Assembly (NCBI RefSeq): GCF_002266435.3
Contig: NZ_CP029426.2
Coordinates: 1,456,001 to 1,520,000 of the forward strand
Source of the DNA: Bradyrhizobium amphicarpaeae
GTDB taxonomy: Bacteria; Pseudomonadota; Alphaproteobacteria; Rhizobiales; Xanthobacteraceae
Direction of reading: 5' to 3'
Length of the DNA: 64,000 nt
Shown here piece by piece: positions 9,417 through 18,070 of this stretch (within the stretch, counting starts at the first letter, position 1; the number at the start of each line of letters is the position of its first letter). The position numbers and the translations under genes were made by a program. Below the pieces are notes generated by a model that was not told the DNA's origin, searched no databases, and saw only the letters and a list, made by a program, of their open reading frames with translations.

Positions 9417-9444
9417 AGCGCGACAGCATCCCTGCCGTCGCGCT
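9417..9444. terminator. Hairpin between convergent genes
   Basis: AGCGCGAC and GTCGCGCT form a perfect 8-bp stem with a 12-nt loop. It lies between the plus-strand WLNPQPEPP gene and the minus-strand small secreted gene, and could stop transcription from both sides. A run of A (AAAA) follows on the plus strand rather than T, so intrinsic termination is uncertain. Confidence 0.45.
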
Positions 9445-9464
9445 CCAAAATTCGTGCGTAGGCG

Positions 9465-9731
9465 TCAGTCGTTGGGGCCGGGCGATTTGTTCTGCTTCAC
9501 CGTCGGAACATTCTTCCTGTGGATTTCCGCCTTGCCGCCGCCACTATAGTTTCCGCTGGCCGGCTGATGTTCACATTTGCAAGGCTGCGGCGTGATGTTC
9601 GGCGGACGGTCGTTCTGCGGTGGCGGCAGGCAGACCCGAACCATGCCAGGCGGGCAGGGCCCGGCTTCCACGGCGGCGGTTAGTGATGCCAGCGCGAGGA
9701 GGGCGAGAGCCGACGTCATGACGATACGCAT
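9465..9731 (-). CDS. Small secreted Cys/Pro-rich protein, KNVPTVK family
   Basis: The 88-residue protein has a signal peptide (MRIVMTSALALLALASLTAAVEA). The mature part has four Cys (CPPGMVRVC, then CKC), a Pro/Asn-rich stretch, a GNYSGGGKAEIHRKNVPTVK block and the ending KSPGPND. The gene at 9772-10026 is a close paralogue, sharing domain order, the last seven residues and the sequence ATCGAGGTGCAA upstream of the start, so the pair arose by tandem duplication. The gap is 40 bp. The function is unknown. Confidence 0.75.
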   Translation of the reverse strand: MRIVMTSALALLALASLTAAVEAGPCPPGMVRVCLPPPQNDRPPNITPQPCKCEHQPASGNYSGGGKAEIHRKNVPTVKQNKSPGPND

Positions 9732-9771
9732 CGTTGCACCTCGATTGTTGAAGGATGGAGCTGATCCGGGC

Positions 9772-10026
9772 TCAGTCGTTGGGACCGGGCGACTTGTTCG
9801 GCTTCACGGTCGGCACGTTCTTCTTGTGGATCTCGGCCTTGCCGCCCCAGGTCGGACTGCCGGGTGCATTCTCGCAGCGGCAGCGGGGCGGACCCATGGG
9901 CGGCCGGTCGCGCGGTTGCGGCTCGCAGACCTGGACCATGCCGGTCGGACAGGGCGCGGCTTGCACGGTCGCCGACAGCGATGCCAGCGCGAGGAGGGTC
10001 AGTGCCGACGTCGTCATCACGCGCAT
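9772..10026 (-). CDS. Small secreted Cys/Pro-rich protein, KNVPTVK family, tandem copy
   Basis: This 84-residue paralogue has the order signal peptide (MRVMTTSALTLLALASLSAT), CPTGMVQVC, CRC, WGGKAEIHKKNVPTVK and KSPGPND. I chose the second of two adjacent ATGs (10026) because it places GAGG seven bases upstream, exactly as in the neighbouring copy. The cysteine spacing resembles the CPxG units of the large protein at 6082-9006, suggesting that the locus encodes parts of one extracytoplasmic structure or modification pathway. That link is inference. Confidence 0.75.
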   Translation of the reverse strand: MRVMTTSALTLLALASLSATVQAAPCPTGMVQVCEPQPRDRPPMGPPRCRCENAPGSPTWGGKAEIHKKNVPTVKPNKSPGPND

Positions 10027-10125
10027 CATTGCACCTCGATCTTGGTGGCCACACCGGCCATCGAGGCTTCACATTACAGAGCAGCAGCAGGTCGGGGTTT
10101 GACGTGTCTCAATCACGCAGCGGCT

Positions 10126-10503
10126 TTAGCCGCCGCCCGAGAAGCCGTGCCCGAACGAGCCGAAGCCGCCGCGGCTGACGCTGCTGTGGCCGGAATCGGA
10201 CGACGTTGCCGAAGCGGAATGGCTCGAGGAATCGCCGCCGAAGAAGCTCGATCGCGACGACCAGCGCGAGCTGCCGCCTGACGAACTGCTGCTGCTCGTG
10301 CAGGTCGTGGTCGTCTGCCCCGGCACGGCGCCGGGCGTCGGCTCGCAGCTCTGCCGCGGCATCATCGTGTAGGCGGTGGTGCCGACCGCGAGCGTGCCCA
10401 TCACCAGCAGCGCGACATGGCCGGAGCGCTTGGTCGGCGGCGACGGCGGCCCGGTGACCGGCCGGCGCTTGCCGAACTCCTTCTTGGACGGTCTGTCGGC
10501 CAT
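10126..10503 (-). CDS. Ser/Gly-rich membrane-anchored protein (YjfM/YgiB-like position)
   Basis: The 125-residue protein has a basic, Pro-rich N-terminus, one hydrophobic segment (HVALLVMGTLAVGTTAY, about 29-46), one Cys pair (SCEP, TTCTSS), and a long Ser/Gly-rich end with GGFGSFGHGFSGGG. DUF1190 proteins (E. coli YgiB, YjfM) have the same plan with a short Gly-rich GGFG end and are encoded beside the glutathionylspermidine-synthase homologue. Sequence similarity is too low-complexity to be sure. It starts one base after the stop of the DUF350 gene, so the two are coupled. Confidence 0.65.
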   Translation of the reverse strand: MADRPSKKEFGKRRPVTGPPSPPTKRSGHVALLVMGTLAVGTTAYTMMPRQSCEPTPGAVPGQTTTTCTSSSSSSGGSSRWSSRSSFFGGDSSSHSASATSSDSGHSSVSRGGFGSFGHGFSGGG

Positions 10504-10504
10504 G

Positions 10505-10909
10505 TCAGTAGATCATGCTGGCGGCGTTCAGGAGCCCCGCGGCGAGCGAGGAGAGCCCGAGCCAGATCGCGGGCGCAAGCTCGCCGGCGGCGATCCGCGC
10601 CGACAGGTTCGGCACCGGCACTTTCACGAGAAAGAACACGATGACCTGCACGATCAGCGCGATCACCGCCCAGATCAGGCAGTCCAGCACATTGGCCGAA
10701 TGCGCGATGGCGCTGACCAGCGGCGCCACGAAGCCGAGCAGGCTGAGGCCGAGCGCGATCGCCGCGGCGGGCTCGTTGTCGCGGATCAGCTGAAACTCGT
10801 TATGCGCGGTGATGCGGGTGTAGACGAACAGATACGCCACGATCGCGATTAGCCCGGTGCAGAAATAGACCAGGAAGGCGGGCAGGCCGGTCAGTGATTG
10901 CAGGATCAT
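10505..10909 (-). CDS. DUF350 (YjfL-like) integral membrane protein
   Basis: The 134-residue protein has four predicted membrane helices: LPAFLVYFCTGLIAIVAYLF, AAAIALGLSLLGFVAPLVSA, LIWAVIALIVQVIVFFLV and APAIWLGLSSLAAGLL. This fits the DUF350 family, whose members often pair with DUF1190 and YjfC-like genes. I chose the ATG at 10909, just before the first helix; the longer frame adds a 74-residue stretch of no membrane character. The biochemical role is unknown, though the association with a peptide-amide ligase suggests envelope modification. Confidence 0.8.
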   Translation of the reverse strand: MILQSLTGLPAFLVYFCTGLIAIVAYLFVYTRITAHNEFQLIRDNEPAAAIALGLSLLGFVAPLVSAIAHSANVLDCLIWAVIALIVQVIVFFLVKVPVPNLSARIAAGELAPAIWLGLSSLAAGLLNAASMIY

Positions 10910-10991
10910 CGTTTCCCCATCGTGCAGCGACCATTCGTCGGCGGGGGAAGGATAGCGGTTCAACGTTAAGCTGGGGATGAGGCGATCCCCC

Positions 10992-11023
10992 CAAAAACAA
11001 AACCCCGCCATTTGCGGCGGGGT
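10992..11023 (-). terminator. Intrinsic terminator of ctrA
   Basis: On the minus strand CCCCGCC and GGCGGGG form a 7-bp GC stem around GCAAAT, followed directly by TTTTGTTTTT. It lies 48 bp after the ctrA stop codon, so it is the likely end of the ctrA transcript. Confidence 0.85.
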
Positions 11024-11070
11024 CCAGGCTGGGAGGAGCGAGCCGTGGCTCGCGACGTAAACCCAGAAGA

Positions 11071-11772
11071 TCAGGCGGGAATGCGCTCTTCGTGCTCGTG
11101 CGGCTCGCGCAGCACGTAGCCGCGGCCCCACACGGTCTCGATGAAGTTGCGTCCCTCGGAAGCGTTGGCCAGCTTCTTGCGGAGCTTGCAGATGAAGACG
11201 TCGATGATCTTCAGCTCGGGCTCGTCCATGCCGCCATAGAGATGGTTGAGGAACATTTCCTTGGTGAGGGTGGTGCCCTTGCGGAGCGAGAGCAGCTCCA
11301 GCATCTGGTATTCCTTGCCGGTCAGGTGCACGCGCTGGCCGCCGACTTCCACCGTCTTGGTGTCGAGGTTGACGACGAGGTCGCCGGTCTGGATGACCGA
11401 CTGGGCGTGACCCTTGGAGCGGCGCACGATCGCGTGGATGCGGGCCACCAGCTCGTCCTTGTGGAACGGCTTGGTCATGTAGTCGTCGGCGCCGACGCCG
11501 AGACCCTTGACCTTGTCCTCGATGCCGGCGAGGCCGGAGAGGATCAGGATCGGTGTCTTGATCTTGGAGACCCGGAGCTGCTTGAGCACGTCGTAGCCGG
11601 ACATGTCGGGCAGGTTGAGGTCGAGAAGGATAATGTCGTAATCGTATAATTTACCGAGATCGACGCCTTCTTCCCCCAAATCGGTCGTGTAGACGTTGAA
11701 GCTCTCAGACTTCAACATCAGCTCGATCGACTGCGCGACGGCGCTGTCATCTTCAATCAGCAAAACGCGCAT
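11071..11772 (-). CDS. ctrA: CtrA cell-cycle response regulator
   Basis: The 233-residue protein has the exact length of CtrA. A receiver domain ([20 protein letters not shown], phosphoacceptor D51 in ILLDLNLPD, Lys in YMTKPF) precedes an OmpR-type winged helix ([34 protein letters not shown]). CtrA is the master regulator of cell division, flagellar and chemotaxis genes in alphaproteobacteria. The start at 11772 fits the family; the longer frame adds 32 unrelated residues. It is divergent from fliI, as in other Rhizobiales. The upstream region carries six GANTC sites. Confidence 0.96.
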   Translation of the reverse strand: MRVLLIEDDSAVAQSIELMLKSESFNVYTTDLGEEGVDLGKLYDYDIILLDLNLPDMSGYDVLKQLRVSKIKTPILILSGLAGIEDKVKGLGVGADDYMTKPFHKDELVARIHAIVRRSKGHAQSVIQTGDLVVNLDTKTVEVGGQRVHLTGKEYQMLELLSLRKGTTLTKEMFLNHLYGGMDEPELKIIDVFICKLRKKLANASEGRNFIETVWGRGYVLREPHEHEERIPA

Positions 11773-12245
11773 GCCAGTTCCCCATAGTCGCCGCTCCTGG
11801 GCGTCAGGTCGGCCGCATTCGCGGCACTCAACAAAACGCCTTTGAACAACTGATTCGGATCCTGACAACAGATGGTTAACAAATCCTGATTCTGGAACGC
11901 AAGTCCCCCCGGTGCAATTTTTCTCGAATCGCCCTAAGGTCTTGCGCGTGAAGCAGCTTTCGTCACCCAGCTCCGTTCAAGTTCCACTTTAAGAGACGGG
12001 CCTAACCGACTCCCGCGACTCAGCCTTCTTCTGAAGGGGAGTCACGCTCAGTCACAAAGACAGTGACGCAATGATTAATGATGCGGGTAAACACGAAGTT
12101 AAGCTCCGTTCAGAAATATGGCGAAACTTAAGGTTTTCCCCGTGAAGGCCCGGATCGCCAAAGCAACCTCTCGAGGCGACCTGTTAAGGCGATCGCCACA
12201 AAGGCCCTCTCGTGAAGGCGCGGCTCTGATGAAAGCCCTCTCAGT
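11773..12245. promoter_or_regulatory. ctrA-fliI divergent regulatory region with GANTC cluster
   Basis: This 473-bp region separates divergent ctrA and fliI. GANTC, the target of the CcrM methyltransferase, occurs at 11852, 11888, 11926, 12008, 12017 and 12039. In Caulobacter, CcrM methylation controls a ctrA promoter. TTAA half-sites of the CtrA box occur (for example 12074, 12098, 12128), but I found no perfect TTAA-N7-TTAA. Promoter start points cannot be fixed from sequence alone. No gene is evident. Confidence 0.6.
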
Positions 12246-13571
12246 ATGAAAGCTCTTGCCGAACAGATCGGCGATATCGACGGCATCAATATTTATGGCC
12301 GCGTGGTCGGCGTTCGCGGCCTGATGGTCGAGGTCGCCGGTCCGATCCATGCGATGTCGGTGGGTGCGCGGCTGGTGATCGAGACCGGCGCCAACCGTTC
12401 CATCCCCTGCGAGGTGATCGGCTTCTCCGGCAACAATGCCGTGGTGATGCCGTTCGCCGGCCTCGACGGCGTGCGCCGCGGCTGCAAGGCCGTCATCGCC
12501 AATGCCGCCAATCAGGTGCGGCCTTGCGCGGCCTGGCTTGGCCGCGTGATCAATGCGCTCGGTGAGCCAATCGACGGCAAGGGGCCGCTGCCGCAGGGGC
12601 CGGCGCCGATGCCGTACCGCAACACGCCGCCGCCGGCGCATTCGCGCAAGCGCGTCGGTGCCCCGCTCGATCTCGGCGTGCGCGCGATGAACACCTTCCT
12701 CACGTGCTGCCGTGGCCAGCGCATGGGCATCTTCGCAGGCTCCGGCGTCGGCAAATCGGTGCTGCTGTCGATGCTGGCGCGCAACGTCGACGCCGCGGTC
12801 AGCGTGATCGGGCTGATCGGCGAACGCGGCCGCGAGGTTCAGGAATTCCTGCAGGACGATCTCGGCGAGGAGGGCCTCGCGCGTTCGGTCGTGGTGGTCG
12901 CAACCTCCGACGAGCCGGCGCTGATGCGCCGCCAGGCGGCGTATCTGACGCTCGCGGTCGCCGAATATTTCCGCGACGAGGAACAGGACGTGCTTTGCCT
13001 GATGGATTCGGTGACGCGCTTTGCCATGGCCCAGCGCGAGATCGGCCTGTCCGCCGGCGAGCCGCCGACCGCCAAGGGCTACACGCCGACGGTCTTCACC
13101 GAGCTGCCGAAACTCCTGGAGCGCGCCGGGCCGGGCCTCGGCGAGGGCGCCATCACCGCGATCTTCACGGTGCTGGTCGACGGCGACGACCACAACGAGC
13201 CGATCGCGGACGCCGTCCGCGGCATCCTCGACGGCCACATCGTGATGCAGCGCTCGATCGCCGAGCGTGGCCGTTACCCCGCCATCAACATCCTCAAATC
13301 CGTCTCGCGTACCATGCCGAAATCGGCCGATCCGGAGTTCTGGCCCGTCATCCAGAAGGCGCGCGCGGTGATGGCGACCTATGCCGACATGGAGGAATTG
13401 ATCCGTCTCGGCGCCTACCGGGCCGGCTCCAGCCCCGAGGTCGACGAGGCGATCCGCCTGCATGAGCCGCTGGAAGCGTTCCTGAAGCAGCGCAAGGACG
13501 AAAATGCATCCCTGGCCGACGGCTACCGCCAGTTGGCTCACATCCTCGGTAATTTGGAAACGGAACGCTAA
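12246..13571 (+). CDS. fliI: FliI flagellar export ATPase
   Basis: The 441-residue protein is the ATPase that energises unfolding and delivery of substrates to the flagellar type III export gate. It has a Walker A loop with K170 (GSGVGKS), the [12 protein letters not shown] block and the Walker B region ([19 protein letters not shown]), all characteristic of the FliI/F1-beta family. The start ATG is at 12246. fliJ follows 121 bp downstream. The neighbouring ctrA suggests control by the cell-cycle regulator. Confidence 0.96.
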   Translation: MKALAEQIGDIDGINIYGRVVGVRGLMVEVAGPIHAMSVGARLVIETGANRSIPCEVIGFSGNNAVVMPFAGLDGVRRGCKAVIANAANQVRPCAAWLGRVINALGEPIDGKGPLPQGPAPMPYRNTPPPAHSRKRVGAPLDLGVRAMNTFLTCCRGQRMGIFAGSGVGKSVLLSMLARNVDAAVSVIGLIGERGREVQEFLQDDLGEEGLARSVVVVATSDEPALMRRQAAYLTLAVAEYFRDEEQDVLCLMDSVTRFAMAQREIGLSAGEPPTAKGYTPTVFTELPKLLERAGPGLGEGAITAIFTVLVDGDDHNEPIADAVRGILDGHIVMQRSIAERGRYPAINILKSVSRTMPKSADPEFWPVIQKARAVMATYADMEELIRLGAYRAGSSPEVDEAIRLHEPLEAFLKQRKDENASLADGYRQLAHILGNLETER

Positions 13572-13692
13572 CTTTGTCAGGTCATCATCCGATCCTACAG
13601 AGTAGCAGTGCCGGTCTCGGCCCGAACAGGGCCTGTGGGGCGACCGGTATCGTCCCACGTGCAGCGAGGGGACTTCTGGGGAGTACGAGTCG

Positions 13693-14112
13693 ATGAAGTC
13701 ACGAGATACCCTCATCCGCCTGAAGAAGTTTCAGGTCGACGAGAAGCGCCGCCGGGTCACCCAGATCGAGACCATGATCGCCGACTTCCAGCGGATGTCG
13801 ACCGATCTCGAGCGCGAGATCACGACCGAGCAGGAGCGTGCCGGGATCAACGATCCCTCGCACTTCGCCTATCCGACCTATGCCAAGGCCGCGATCCAGC
13901 GCCGCGAGAACCTGACCCGCTCGGCCGACGAGCTCAAGGGCCAGCTCGACGAAGCCAAGGCCGCGCTGGCCGAGGCCTTCGAGGAGCTCAAGAAGGTGGA
14001 ACTGCTCGACGAGCGCGACCAGGCCCGCGAGCGCGCCGAAGAGAACGCCCGCGAGCAGGCCGACCTCGACAGTATCGGCCTGATGCGCGCCCGCATCGGC
14101 GCCGTCGCCTGA
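13693..14112 (+). CDS. fliJ: FliJ-like flagellar export chaperone
   Basis: The 139-residue protein is almost wholly charged alpha-helix with heptad pattern, a coiled coil typical of FliJ. FliJ binds FliI and escorts export chaperones. The N-terminal start MKSRDTLIRLKKFQVDEKRR resembles alphaproteobacterial FliJ. Identification rests on size, coiled-coil character and position immediately after fliI. The intrinsic terminator at 14151 closes the unit. Confidence 0.85.
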   Translation: MKSRDTLIRLKKFQVDEKRRRVTQIETMIADFQRMSTDLEREITTEQERAGINDPSHFAYPTYAKAAIQRRENLTRSADELKGQLDEAKAALAEAFEELKKVELLDERDQARERAEENAREQADLDSIGLMRARIGAVA

Positions 14113-14150
14113 AGACAGAGCCGGCGGCCCAAGCGCCCGAGAATTTGTGA

Positions 14151-14176
14151 AACCCGGACCCGCAAGGTCCGGGTTT
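14151..14176 (+). terminator. Intrinsic terminator after fliJ
   Basis: AACCCGGACC and GGTCCGGGTT form a perfect 10-bp stem with the loop CGCAA, ending in TTTT. It lies 38 bp after the fliJ stop. Confidence 0.85.
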
Positions 14177-14296
14177 TCGCATGTGCTGTCCACAGCTTGG
14201 CGCCGCCCCCCTTGGTGGTCGGCTTGGCCGCGCGCTATGGTAGCGAAGTGCCGGGGCCTGCGCGGAACGCGATGGCCCGCGTGTCGAGGGGGCTGA

Positions 14297-14842
14297 ATGC
14301 TGACGCCAGCAGAGCTGGTCGGGTTGATCGAGGCGGTGGCGAAGGGCGATCAGGCCGCGTTCGAGCGCCTTTACGCCGCCACGCGCGCGAAACTCTTTGG
14401 CGTGGTGCTCCGTATCTTGCGCCGACAGGATCTCGCAGAGGAGGTCATTCAGGAGGCCTACGTCAAGATCTGGCACGGCGCCGCCGGGTTCAATCCGGCG
14501 CTGGCCTCGCCGATCACGTGGATGGTCTCGATCGCGCGCAACCGTGCGATCGACATCGTGCGCAAGAAGACGGAAAGCTCCATCGAGGAGGAGCCCCAGG
14601 CGATGGAGGTGGCGGCCGACAGCCCCGATCCGCTGGCGCGCCGGGAGATGACCGAGGAGCTGAAGCGGCTGCTGGAATGCATCGGCCGGCTCGAGCCCGA
14701 CCGTCAGCGACTCGTGCTTCTCGCCTATTACAACGGCTGGAGCCGCGAGCAATTGGCGGAGAAATTCGCCGCTCCCGTCAACACGGTGAAGACGTGGCTG
14801 CGGCGCAGCATGCTGGATATCCGGGAGTGCCTCGGACTATGA
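14297..14842 (+). CDS. ECF-type RNA polymerase sigma factor
   Basis: The 181-residue protein has region 2 (FERLYAATRAKLFGVVLRIL, DLAEEVIQEAYVKIW, ITWMVSIARNRAIDIVRKK) and region 4 (LEPDRQRLVLLAYYNGWSRE, VKTWLRRS). This is the two-domain plan of an extracytoplasmic-function sigma factor. The downstream gene is an anti-sigma factor of the RskA type, so this sigma is probably of the SigK group, held inactive at the membrane. Both start codons lie close together in one direction, as usual for such pairs. Confidence 0.93.
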   Translation: MLTPAELVGLIEAVAKGDQAAFERLYAATRAKLFGVVLRILRRQDLAEEVIQEAYVKIWHGAAGFNPALASPITWMVSIARNRAIDIVRKKTESSIEEEPQAMEVAADSPDPLARREMTEELKRLLECIGRLEPDRQRLVLLAYYNGWSREQLAEKFAAPVNTVKTWLRRSMLDIRECLGL

Positions 14843-14864
14843 GGATGGTTTTGGACCGCAATTG

Positions 14865-15923
14865 ATGGCCTACACGGAGGACCATATCGCGCTCGCCGCG
14901 GAATATGCGCTCGGTACGCTCGATGCCGATGAGCGCGCGCAGGTCGAGATCATGATGGCGGTGGACCCGGCGTTCGCCGACATCGTGCAGGCCTGGGCCT
15001 ATCGGCTCGGCGCCCTCAACCAGATGGTCGGCTCGGTCGAGCCGCGTCCGATCGTGTGGGAGAACATCAGGTCCGAGATCGCGCGCACGGCGCAAGCGCT
15101 GCAGCCGCCTGGTCTGGCCGACATCGTGCCGCCGCCGATGCCGCCCGTCGAAGCCGCGCCGCCGCAGTCATCGTCGGAGAAGTCACCGTCCGAGCAGGGA
15201 CCGCAACCAGAGCCGCAGCCCGCCGAAGCAGGGCAGCCCGAGCCGATGCGCTCCGGATCCGATGCGATTGGCGACATCGCGCCGGTGTTCATGCCGCAGG
15301 TCCATGCGCCCGACCCTGATGTCGTCCGCACGCCGCAGGTGCCGATCGTCGACGACACCAACGTGATCCATCTCGAGGGCCGCGTGAAGCGCTGGCGCGG
15401 AATCGCATCCGCGGTCGGCGCGCTCGCGGCCGCGCTGCTGGTGACGTTGTCGCTGCAGATCTTCCTGCCCGACGCGCTGCCGAACGGCTTGCGTCCCGCA
15501 CCGCGCATCCAGACGGTGGAAGTGAAGACGCCGACCGCACCGCTCGCCGGCGCGGCGCAATACGTCGCGCTGCTGCAGGGCCAGGCCGGCGGTCCCGCCT
15601 TCATCCTCACCATCGACGGCGCGACCAAGAACTTTACCGTGCGCAAGGTCGGCGCGACGCCGGAGCCCGGCAAGAGCTTCGAACTCTGGCTGATCTCCGA
15701 CAAGTTGCCGCGCCCGCGCTCGCTCGGCGTGATCGGCGCCGGTGATTTCACCGCGCGCCCGCTGCTCGCCTCCTATGATTCCGAGGTCGTCAACGGCGCG
15801 ACCTACGCCGTCACCGTCGAGCAGGCCGGCGGTTCGCCCGACGGCCGGCCGACCTCGTCCCCGGTGTTTTCCGGCAAGCTGATCGAGACCGTGCCGCCGT
15901 CCCAGCCGCAGGCGAAGAAATAG
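14865..15923 (+). CDS. RskA-type anti-sigma factor
   Basis: The 352-residue membrane protein has an N-terminal zinc-independent anti-sigma domain (LAAEYALGTLDADERAQVE). A long Pro/Glu-rich cytoplasmic linker (about 80-140) leads to one membrane helix at about 179-199 and a periplasmic RskA C-terminal domain (PGKSFELWLISDKLPRPRSL, YAVTVEQAGG). It begins 22 bp after the sigma factor stop. A TTG three bases earlier is an alternative start. The linker is unusually long and Pro-rich. Confidence 0.9.
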   Translation: MAYTEDHIALAAEYALGTLDADERAQVEIMMAVDPAFADIVQAWAYRLGALNQMVGSVEPRPIVWENIRSEIARTAQALQPPGLADIVPPPMPPVEAAPPQSSSEKSPSEQGPQPEPQPAEAGQPEPMRSGSDAIGDIAPVFMPQVHAPDPDVVRTPQVPIVDDTNVIHLEGRVKRWRGIASAVGALAAALLVTLSLQIFLPDALPNGLRPAPRIQTVEVKTPTAPLAGAAQYVALLQGQAGGPAFILTIDGATKNFTVRKVGATPEPGKSFELWLISDKLPRPRSLGVIGAGDFTARPLLASYDSEVVNGATYAVTVEQAGGSPDGRPTSSPVFSGKLIETVPPSQPQAKK

Positions 15924-15928
15924 GTCCC

Positions 15929-15997
15929 GTAGCCCGGATGAGCGAAGCGACATCCGGGACGTCTGTTCCCGCATGTCGCTTCGCTCATGCGGGCTAC
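15929..15997. repeat. Palindromic intergenic repeat (GTAGCCCGGATG type)
   Basis: The sequence starts GTAGCCCGGATGAGCGAAGC and ends with its near-complement GCTTCGCTCATGCGGGCTAC, forming a long hairpin. The repeat at 17139-17224 has the same ends. It follows the anti-sigma gene by 5 bp and may also act as a 3-prime end signal. Confidence 0.75.
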
Positions 15998-16159
15998 AAG
16001 AGCCTGTTCCTGTCGCCACGGTCCCTGCCGCCGTCGCACCCCGACAACTCCCCCTGAATCCGCCCCCGATTTGAACCTTGCCGCTCTTTGCGGCGTCAAA
16101 TCCCCGGAATTTGCAGTCGGCGCCGCCGATCGCGGAGCCGAAGAGGGGCCAGAAATCAG

Positions 16160-17119
16160 ATGGATGCAGCGAAAACGCCCGGCATCTTCGTTCATCAATA
16201 TACGGGGCTACCGCAAGGCCCGGCGTTCGAGCATTGGCGCGAGCGGGCCTTCGGCGCCTGCGGCCTCGATGTCGGGCCGAGCCATGGCGCCAGCATCGAT
16301 TGCCGGCTCCAGGTCAGCGTGGTCGACAACATCGCGCTTGCCATTCCCGAAGGCGCCTCCGCGCAATATTCGCGCACGCAGAGCGGGCTTGCTGACGGCA
16401 GCGACGATCTCGTCCTGATCGCGGCACATGCCGGTCTCGTCCGCGTGCGACAGAACGGCCATAGCGTCGAGCTCGCGCCTGCGCAGATGGTGCTCGTCGA
16501 CATGGCCGTCACCGGCTCCGTCGGCCACACCGACGATGATCGTTTCACCACCATCCGCATGCCGCGCCGGGCGCTGCTCGACATCCATCCGCGCGCCGAG
16601 GACAAGCTGTCGCAAGTCCTGATCGACGGTGCGGTCGCCGAGACCATCTTCCGCTACCATGCGCTCGCCGCCAATCACGCGCCGCATCTCGACGCGGTTG
16701 GCCAGCGCCTCACCGCGCAGCACATGGTCGATCTCGTCGGCCTCCTGCTCGGCACCGATGCCGAGCATGCCAGCCTTGCCCGCGGCCGCGGCCATGCGGC
16801 GGCGCGCCTCGACCTCATGCGCGCCGATGTGATGGCAGCCCTCGGCCGCAACGATCTCTGCCTGTCCGAGATCGCGACGCGCTCTGGCCTCAGCCCGCGC
16901 CAGGCGCAACGCCTGTTCGAGCAGGCTGGCACCACCTTCACCGAGTTCGTGCTCGAGCAACGCCTGCTCCAGGCGCGAAAACTGCTCGGCGATCCCCGCG
17001 CCAGGGCGCGCAAGATCAGCGACATCGCGCATTCCTCGGGCTTTTCCGATTTGTCCTATTTCAACCGCGCCTTCCGCAAGCGCTTTGGCGCGACGCCGTC
17101 GGAACTGCGCGAGGCGTGA
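16160..17119 (+). CDS. AraC-family transcriptional regulator
   Basis: The 319-residue protein has an N-terminal sensory part of the AraC-binding-like type and a C-terminal double helix-turn-helix. The latter shows LCLSEIATRSGLSPRQAQRLF, and ISDIAHSSGFSDLSYFNRAFRKRFGATPSELR near the end. The start ATG at 16160 gives a normal family length. No ligand or target is evident; it is flanked by palindromic repeats and has no obvious operon partner. Confidence 0.88.
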   Translation: MDAAKTPGIFVHQYTGLPQGPAFEHWRERAFGACGLDVGPSHGASIDCRLQVSVVDNIALAIPEGASAQYSRTQSGLADGSDDLVLIAAHAGLVRVRQNGHSVELAPAQMVLVDMAVTGSVGHTDDDRFTTIRMPRRALLDIHPRAEDKLSQVLIDGAVAETIFRYHALAANHAPHLDAVGQRLTAQHMVDLVGLLLGTDAEHASLARGRGHAAARLDLMRADVMAALGRNDLCLSEIATRSGLSPRQAQRLFEQAGTTFTEFVLEQRLLQARKLLGDPRARARKISDIAHSSGFSDLSYFNRAFRKRFGATPSELREA

Positions 17120-17138
17120 CGCGACAAGTTCTGCGCGC

Positions 17139-17224
17139 GTAGCCCGGATGAAGCGCAGCGCAATCCGGGGCCTTTGAGCGTCTGGGCGAGATCCCCGGAT
17201 TACGCTGCGCTCCATCCGGGCTAC
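17139..17224. repeat. Palindromic intergenic repeat (GTAGCCCGGATG type)
   Basis: GTAGCCCGGATGAAGCGCAG at the left is mirrored by CTGCGCTCCATCCGGGCTAC at the right. It is the second member in this window of the family also seen at 15929-15997. Confidence 0.75.
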
Positions 17225-17870
17225 GAGATATCGCGTTGCCTGACGGGCAAAACACCCAATCGGTCGGTCAATCCAGGCCGTCAAAAATATTCCACTTTAC
17301 CGAAATTCGGAAAGCGCGTATGTGTCGCCTCGACCCGGCCCAAGGAAGAGGGGCGTATCGCGATCGTCACGAACGCGGGCCGGACGGCGGTGGACGCAGA
17401 TCGCATTGGCGCGAAGGGTTTTGCAGGGCGGGCAACCGTGAGCAAGGCCATCGCGCACACGACCGGTGTGATCGGCGTACGGCAAAATCGTGTGGTCCTG
17501 GCGCCCGCAGTCTGGCGTCAAGTGTTGCGGTGATGTGGAGGGCCCAACCGGGCCCACGCATCGGTCATCCGCAAGGCGACGGGGCAATAGTGCAACGCTC
17601 CCGGGGAGAGCACGACATAAGCCGTAAAGCCACTGCGCAGGGAAGGCCGGGATGTCTCCGGTTGCCCTGTTCTCCGCTATGCAGCAGCACACGCAGTCTG
17701 CCCTTGGCATGGCGGTCCACGGGAGCCAACCGGCTCCCGGCCTTCCCTGCGCCCTCTTTCAATCGAGGGTGAAGCGATCAAGCAAAGCTCGGGCGAAATG
17801 CGCCGCGAGAATGCGAAGGTGTGCCTGCCGCTTGAAAGCAGAATACCGAATGTTGTCACGAGCACTAACT
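17225..17870. other. Gene-poor stretch, probable interspersed repeat, no convincing gene
   Basis: I see no gene that I can support in this stretch. Frames of 60-180 codons on both strands overlap one another and lack start signals or recognisable motifs. The segment around 17330-17780, with AGGGAAGGCCGGGATGTCTC and a Cys-rich frame on the minus strand, looks like repeated non-coding DNA found in related genomes; this is a recollection, not checked. Confidence 0.4.
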
Positions 17871-17875
17871 TGCGA

Positions 17876-18010
17876 CCGTCACCCTGAGGTGCTCGCCTCT
17901 TCGGCGAGCCTCGAAGGGCGACAGCCCGGCTGCACCAGCTCGGCCGTTCAACCTTCGAGGCTCAGCCTGCGATGCGTTCGCATCGCCCGCCTCGCACCTC
18001 AGGATGACGG
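17876..18010. repeat. Palindromic repeat (CCGTCACCCTGAGG type)
   Basis: The left end CCGTCACCCTGAGGTG is mirrored by CACCTCAGGATGACGG at the right, with an internal hairpin CTCTTCGGCGAG. The repeat at 36223-36329 shares both ends, so it is a mobile-like or structural repeat family. Confidence 0.75.
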
Positions 18011-18070
18011 GACGGATATTGCGAGCGCGGAGAGATTGAGAATGGCTCGACCCCGCGCGCCAAAAAACCG

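Noticed and set aside
11773..12245. Perfect CtrA box TTAA-N7-TTAA.
   Set aside because: TTAA half-sites exist but I found no pair with seven-base spacing, so I do not claim a CtrA box.
12099..13715. Long open frame on the minus strand opposite fliI.
   Set aside because: It is a shadow of fliI: Arg/His-rich composition, no motifs, and fliI is unmistakable.
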